From Advenella mimigardefordensis DPN7 (GTDB lineage: Bacteria; Pseudomonadota; Gammaproteobacteria; Burkholderiales; Burkholderiaceae_B): a stretch of DNA of 64,000 nt. This document shows, in pieces, positions 59,496 to 64,000 of the stretch; position 1 is the stretch's first letter; each line of letters starts with the position of its first letter. Location: NCBI RefSeq assembly GCF_000521505.1, contig NZ_CP003915.1:1860001-1924000 (forward strand), read 5' to 3'. The notes under the pieces were generated by a model that worked only from the letters and a program-made list of their open reading frames with translations, did not search any database and was not told where the DNA came from. Position numbers and translations under genes: made by a program.

Positions 59496-61226
59496 ATGGA
59501 GTTCTTCATTCAAAATATGCCGCCGATCATGTTCCTGACATTGATCTGCTTTCTGCTGCTGGGCTTTCCGGTGGCCTTTTCGCTGGCTGCCAACGGTATT
59601 CTTTATGCCTTGCTGGGTATTGCCTTTGGCGAATTTACGTTCCCGTTTCTGCAGGCTCTGCCCGACCGGGTGTTCGGCATTGTGCAGAATGATTCGCTGC
59701 TGGCCGTGCCGTTCTTTACCCTTATGGGCCTGATTCTGGAACGATCGGGCATGGCCGAGGATTTGCTGGAAACAATTGGTCAGCTGTTCGGGCCGATTCG
59801 CGGCGGTCTGGCCATTGCTGTAGTCTTTGTGGGCGCCATGCTTGCGGCAACCACGGGTGTGGTATCGGCTTCGGTCATTTCCATGGGTCTTATTTCACTA
59901 CCCATCATGCTGCGTTACGGCTATGACCGTAAGCTGGCCACCGGTGTTATTGCTGCCTCGGGTACATTGTCGCAAATCATTCCGCCATCACTGGTCCTCA
60001 TCATTCTGGCCGATCAGCTGGGTCGTTCCATTGGCGATATGTATCGCGGTGCCATGATTCCCGGCTTTATTCTGGCAGGTGCCTATATTGTATACGTGGT
60101 GATTGCGTCGTTGATCAAGCCGTCGTATGCACCGGCTCTGCCACCAGAAGCGCGTGTTTATCGTGAATCCAATGGCAGCAATGGTCTGCCGTCATTGCTT
60201 GTGCTTATTCTGATTGCCAGTGTCGGCGCCTGGTTGCTTGGCAAAGTGTTTCTCTCGGAAAAAAGCGCTGCCGATGAAACCATTGTCCTGAATCTGTTGC
60301 TGTGGGGAGTGATTGCATTTGTCATTGCAGGACTGAACAAGCTGCTTCGGCTGAAACTGCTGTCCCAGATTGCTGAACGCGTGGTTTTTGTGATGGTGCC
60401 ACCGCTGTTTTTGATCTTTCTGGTATTGGGGACCATTTTCATTGGCGTGGCGACACCGACAGAAGGTGGTGCCATGGGCGCAGTTGGCGCTATCATCATG
60501 GCGATGATCCGCGGCCGCCTGACGCTATCATTGCTCAAGCAGGCGATGGATACCACCACCAAGCTGACCAGCTTTGTCGTATTCATTCTCGTGGGTTCAA
60601 CCATCTTCACGCTGACCTTTACCGGATTTGGCGGACAGCATTGGGTAGAGGGCCTGTTTGCTTCTCTGCCAGGAGGGGAAATCGGCTTTCTGATCGTCGT
60701 CAGTATTGCCACTTTCTTTCTGGCCTTTTTCCTGGATTTCTTTGAACTGGCCTTTATCATTGTGCCATTGCTGGGGCCGGTGGCCGACAAAATGGGTATC
60801 GATCTGATCTGGTTCGGGGTGTTGCTGGCGGTTAATATGCAAACATCTTTCATGCACCCGCCGTTTGGCTTTGCGCTGTTCTACCTGCGTTCGGTTGCAC
60901 CCAAAGAGGACTATACCGACAGGGTGACCGGCAAGCCGATCAAACGGGTGACCACAGGCGAGATCTACAAAGGCTCCATACCGTTCATTATCATCCAGCT
61001 GTTGATGGTGGCGTCGGTCATGGCCTTCCCGGCTATGGTCATGCACTATAAAGGCACGGGCACTGGAATTGATCCGAGCCAGGTCACTTTTGATACGGGT
61101 AATTCCTACGGTACAGATCCTTATGGCTCCGACAACGGGTTCGATAGCGGGTCCGGTAGCGATGCGAACAAGGACAAAGGCAGTTCTGGTGATGCCTACG
61201 ACGATCCGGGCAACGCATTCAAATAA
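59496..61226 (+). CDS. TRAP transporter large membrane subunit (DctM)
   Basis: 576-residue permease of the DctM/DedA superfamily. Motifs: GFPVAFSLAANGILYALLGI, ILERSGMAEDLLETIG, GVIAASGTLSQIIPPSLVLIIL and, in the second half, GVATPTEGGAMGAVGA and FLDFFELAFIIVPLL. Typical DctM proteins have about 430 residues. The excess lies in an insertion with extra membrane helices near residues 225-290 and in a Gly/Ser/Asp-rich tail over the last 50 residues (GSDNGFDSGSGSD), whose role is unknown. Confidence 0.93.
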   Translation: MEFFIQNMPPIMFLTLICFLLLGFPVAFSLAANGILYALLGIAFGEFTFPFLQALPDRVFGIVQNDSLLAVPFFTLMGLILERSGMAEDLLETIGQLFGPIRGGLAIAVVFVGAMLAATTGVVSASVISMGLISLPIMLRYGYDRKLATGVIAASGTLSQIIPPSLVLIILADQLGRSIGDMYRGAMIPGFILAGAYIVYVVIASLIKPSYAPALPPEARVYRESNGSNGLPSLLVLILIASVGAWLLGKVFLSEKSAADETIVLNLLLWGVIAFVIAGLNKLLRLKLLSQIAERVVFVMVPPLFLIFLVLGTIFIGVATPTEGGAMGAVGAIIMAMIRGRLTLSLLKQAMDTTTKLTSFVVFILVGSTIFTLTFTGFGGQHWVEGLFASLPGGEIGFLIVVSIATFFLAFFLDFFELAFIIVPLLGPVADKMGIDLIWFGVLLAVNMQTSFMHPPFGFALFYLRSVAPKEDYTDRVTGKPIKRVTTGEIYKGSIPFIIIQLLMVASVMAFPAMVMHYKGTGTGIDPSQVTFDTGNSYGTDPYGSDNGFDSGSGSDANKDKGSSGDAYDDPGNAFK

Positions 61227-61314
61227 GCGGTTTGCTGCAGGGGCTTTGTCTGCTGCGGCTAGCGGATGTAACGATCATTTCAGGATATCAACCTGGAAAA
61301 TTCGTTAAACTCAT

Positions 61315-61346
61315 AACCCTGGCATCTGCTTTGCCGGGGTTTTTTT
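61315..61346 (+). terminator. Terminator of the TRAP operon, abutting trpF
   Basis: Stem CCCTGGCA / TGCCGGGG (one T-G pair) with a 7-base loop and a T7 tract that ends at 61346, only 12 bases before the trpF ATG. Transcription of trpF must either read through it or start inside it. Confidence 0.85.
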
Positions 61347-61358
61347 ATGGGACTTAAA

Positions 61359-62027
61359 ATGAGAACCCGCGTTAAATTCTGTGGACTGTCGTCAGAAAAA
61401 GATATACACGATGCGGTTCACGCCGGGGCCGATGCCATTGGGCTGGTGCTTTACGAGAAAAGTAAACGCTATGTGCCGCTGGCGCAGGCGGCAGCGTTGC
61501 GTCGTGCCGTGCCTGCCTTTGTTCATGCCGTTACACTCACTGTGAATGCCGATGTATCGTTGATCGAACAGATTATGAACACGGTAAGGCCGGACTTTAT
61601 ACAGTTTCACGGTGATGAAACGGCCGATTTCTGCGAGCAGTTTGCCTATCCCTATATTCGGGCATTAAGAGTAGGCGCGCCGGGTCTGGCAACGCCGCAA
61701 GAGATTGCTGCTGCTGTCAAGGCCTATCCGAATGCACGGGCGTTTCTGTTTGATGCTTATTCACCTGCGTATGGCGGCGCCGGTATTTCATTTGAAATTG
61801 GCTTGCTGGCACAGGTTACGCAGGATTTGCCGGCGCACAAAATCATCATTGCCGGCGGCCTGAATGCATCCAATATCGGCGCGCTGGTAAGCAGTTACCA
61901 TCCCTATGCGGTTGATTTGAGTAGCGGGATTGAAATTGCGCCCGGTGAAAAAAGCGCCGGCAAAATGCGCTCCTTTATGCTGGCGCTGTCCGAGGCCGAT
62001 AAGTTGCACTGGCCAGCAGAACTGTGA
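61359..62027 (+). CDS. trpF: Phosphoribosylanthranilate isomerase
   Basis: 222-residue TIM barrel of tryptophan synthesis. N-terminal RVKFCGL with catalytic Cys8, VNADVSLIEQIM, FIQFHGDE, FDAYSPAYGGAG with the catalytic Asp, and IIAGGLNASNI. ATG 61359 is preferred (GGGA 7 bases upstream); 61347 directly follows the terminator T-run. In relatives trpF is followed by trpB and trpA; here the next genes are on the other strand, and truA is separated by the TRAP operon. Confidence 0.96.
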   Translation: MRTRVKFCGLSSEKDIHDAVHAGADAIGLVLYEKSKRYVPLAQAAALRRAVPAFVHAVTLTVNADVSLIEQIMNTVRPDFIQFHGDETADFCEQFAYPYIRALRVGAPGLATPQEIAAAVKAYPNARAFLFDAYSPAYGGAGISFEIGLLAQVTQDLPAHKIIIAGGLNASNIGALVSSYHPYAVDLSSGIEIAPGEKSAGKMRSFMLALSEADKLHWPAEL

Positions 62028-62129
62028 AGGCCGGTGTTGTGGTTCACGACAGTGCCTGTCATGCTGTAATGCGCGCCAGGCAGTGATGATTCTTCACTGC
62101 CAGGACGCTACAGGTTTGACCATTAAAGA

Positions 62130-62951
62130 CTAGCGGTTATTACCATATGTGAAATGCCGGTACAGTGCCTGTGCCAGATAGTCCAGTGCAAAGCCCAGCA
62201 GACCAATAAACAGAATGCCGGCCATCAGTTCTGAGTAGGCCAGACGGTCGCGGGTATCAAGAATGAAATAGCCCAGCCCGGACGACACACCCAGCATTTC
62301 GCAGGGTACCAGCAGAATCCAGGAGATACCGATAGACAGGCGCAGACCCGTCAGGATATGCGACAGAATGCCCGGTAGAACAATGGTTTTGAGCGTTTCA
62401 AAACGGGTAGCCGACATGCTTCGGCTCAGTTGCAGCCATTGCGGATTAAGGCTTTTGACGCCGGCGGCCGTATTCAGAATAATCGGCCAGACGGCGGCAA
62501 ACGTGAGCAGAAAATAGATGGGTGCATCGCCAATCCCAAAAATCATCACTGCAATCGGCATCCACGACAGGGGCGAAATCATGCGCAGGAACTGGAAGGC
62601 CGGCTGGGTGCTGTTTTCAAACCAGCGGGCGCTACCCACGGCCAGGCCTATAGGAATGCCGATCACCAGCGCCAGCGCCAGGCCCACAAATACCCGCCGC
62701 AAGCTGGTCAGTGCATGGCCGGGCAGTTCACTTTGCCCCAGCAAGTGAACCAGTGCCGCAAAGCTGTTCTGTGGCGACAACTGTTCGGCCAACGGCATGG
62801 AGTCAGTCAGACTATGAATCCCAATACCCCAGAGCAGGATCAGAATGACCAGCCCTGCGATGCCGGCCAGCGGCGTCGCATAGCGGCTGATCCGGCGTTT
62901 TTTGACGGGATTCACGCCAGGGGAGGCAAGGCTTGCTGTTGTCATCATCAT
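62130..62951 (-). CDS. ABC transporter permease (SsuC/TauC/NrtB family)
   Basis: 273-residue inner-membrane permease with about six helices and the EAA-type loop (QLSRSMSATRFETLKTIVLPG). N-terminal basic segment with NPVKKRRISR. Such permeases import sulfonates, nitrate, taurine, thiamine precursors or aromatics. It begins with three Met codons, 1 base after the binding-protein stop. No ATPase gene is seen; it may lie beyond the window. Confidence 0.9.
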   Translation of the reverse strand: MMMTTASLASPGVNPVKKRRISRYATPLAGIAGLVILILLWGIGIHSLTDSMPLAEQLSPQNSFAALVHLLGQSELPGHALTSLRRVFVGLALALVIGIPIGLAVGSARWFENSTQPAFQFLRMISPLSWMPIAVMIFGIGDAPIYFLLTFAAVWPIILNTAAGVKSLNPQWLQLSRSMSATRFETLKTIVLPGILSHILTGLRLSIGISWILLVPCEMLGVSSGLGYFILDTRDRLAYSELMAGILFIGLLGFALDYLAQALYRHFTYGNNR

Positions 62952-62952
62952 C

Positions 62953-64000
62953 CTAGGCTACAACCTGCTCGGTTCGCGTGAATGATTCGTCCAGGCCGAA
63001 CGTTTTCAGGCCACCAACGGCGGCCACCGCATTTTTAACGAAGCTGTCATCCACCAGATCACGTGCCACAAATGCCGGATCCAGCATTTTAAGAAAACTG
63101 TTATTGCCTTCGATATGCGTATTTTTCAATTGACGCACCAGCTCTTCGGTATAGGAGGCGAAGGGATACGGTTGAAAATCGATACGCGCCGTTTTCCAGT
63201 TGGCGTGTTCAATCGCGCCGGTGGCTTCGTAACGTGATTCGAAATCCGCATCCGGCACCAGCACGCGCGACAGGGTGGGCTTGCTATGCGGCGTATATTT
63301 ATTGGGACCATCCTTGCTGAGCAGATCGGCCGTTTCCTGTCGGTGATCGCGGATCCAGGCCTGGGCCTTAACAATCGCATTCACGGTTTTCTGCGTCCAG
63401 TCCTTTCTTTCGGCAAGGTCGCGTTCGTGCATCAGTACCACGCAACAGGCGTGATCTTTCCAGACGTCGCCGGTAAAGCGCAGCACCTTGCCCACTTTCA
63501 GGTCTTCGGCCAGTGCATTGAACGGCTCGGCCACAATATAGCCGGCAATGGTTTTGTTAGCCAGCGCCGGCACCATATCAGAGGGCGCCATCACCACCAG
63601 CTTGACTTCATCAGGCGCGGGTTTGTCATGCGAGACGGGTTTCAGATTGCTTTTGTCTAAAAGCTGTTGCAGAACCACGTTGTGGATGGAATACCAGAAC
63701 GGAATGGCTACGGTTTTGCCGCCTAAATCCTTGACGTCATTGACGTCCGGTGCAACGGTCAGTCCGGAGCCGGACATATGGTTCCATGCCACCACCTTGG
63801 CTTTGGCCTGACTGCCATAGCGCGTCCATACCGTCATGGGCGAGAGCAGATGAATCACGTTCACCTGACCGCTTAAAAAGGCTTCGGCCAGTTGCGCCCA
63901 ACTGCGGAACAGGCGCGGCTTTTCTACCTGTAGCCCTTCGGCTTCAAACAACTTGTTGGCGTGCGCGACCAGCAGCGGCGTGGCATCGGTAATCGGCAGG
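62953..64000 (-). CDS. ABC transporter substrate-binding protein (NrtA/SsuA-like), 5' end outside
   Basis: The frame is open to the window edge, with LPITDATPLLVAHANKLFEA at the visible N-terminus, the usual start of the mature domain of nitrate/sulfonate-type binding proteins. The signal peptide must therefore lie upstream. About 348 residues are visible; GKTVAIPFWYSIHNVVLQQLL and AGYIVAEPFNALAE are typical of the family. A pair of cysteines in HACCVVLMHERD is shared with the NrtA/CmpA-like group. Ligand unknown. Confidence 0.9.
   Translation of the reverse strand, partial: LPITDATPLLVAHANKLFEAEGLQVEKPRLFRSWAQLAEAFLSGQVNVIHLLSPMTVWTRYGSQAKAKVVAWNHMSGSGLTVAPDVNDVKDLGGKTVAIPFWYSIHNVVLQQLLDKSNLKPVSHDKPAPDEVKLVVMAPSDMVPALANKTIAGYIVAEPFNALAEDLKVGKVLRFTGDVWKDHACCVVLMHERDLAERKDWTQKTVNAIVKAQAWIRDHRQETADLLSKDGPNKYTPHSKPTLSRVLVPDADFESRYEATGAIEHANWKTARIDFQPYPFASYTEELVRQLKNTHIEGNNSFLKMLDPAFVARDLVDDSFVKNAVAAVGGLKTFGLDESFTRTEQVVA

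Overview
The window reads as chromosome of a betaproteobacterium of the order Burkholderiales, most likely family Alcaligenaceae; an Advenella-like organism is a guess from gene content and moderate GC. The clues are a Bug-type (TctC) solute receptor beside a CoA-transferase and acyl-CoA dehydrogenases, the leuC-leuD-leuB-asd-truA-trpF order, homoserine kinase of the APH-like type, and Burkholderiales membrane families (BPSS1780-like, DUF2069). I see no insertion sequence, prophage, CRISPR array, rRNA or tRNA. Nearly all of it is core or metabolic chromosome; the unusual material lies in small genes, intergenic structures and changes to otherwise conserved operons.

Layout. 1-5372 is the end of a Tad (Flp pilus) locus: secretin, an FHA-fused TadA ATPase, TadB, TadC, and a DUF192 protein whose N-terminus is a run of hexapeptide repeats. 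5496-10353 is a catabolic module with a divergent LysR regulator, an AidB-like acyl-CoA dehydrogenase, a Bug receptor and a class III CoA-transferase, followed by a second acyl-CoA dehydrogenase. 12465-14665 holds a 1-Cys peroxiredoxin, a 70-residue membrane protein behind what looks like a near-consensus LexA (SOS) box, and rplS on its own. 14942-22532 is housekeeping: CoA pyrophosphatase, rsgA with a Ste24-like protease, orn, and acpS-nagZ-uvrC-pgsA. 22574-24414 has an MFS exporter and a 49-residue membrane protein behind a good sigma-70 promoter.

24795-36633 carries aceA, mltB, a deacetylase-family enzyme, etfBA, a small M48 lipoprotein, thrB with a membrane protein, and a ClC channel coupled to dusA. 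36948-40712 is nrdA-nrdB-yfaE behind two NrdR boxes 31 bp apart. 40666-48529 contains an alcohol dehydrogenase, a lipid kinase and phosphoesterase pair, a CBS protein, a BrkB/YihY membrane protein, and DUF2069-selO. 48701-51279 has aroC and a fumarylacetoacetase whose last 30 or so residues are out of frame after a run of seven A.

51832-62027 is leuCDB-asd-truA-trpF, changed in two places: fimV, usually found between asd and truA, is represented only by a 71-residue single-pass protein, and a complete TRAP transporter (dctP, dctQ, dctM) sits between truA and trpF. 62130-64000 is the end of a nitrate/sulfonate-type ABC importer on the minus strand, running off the window.
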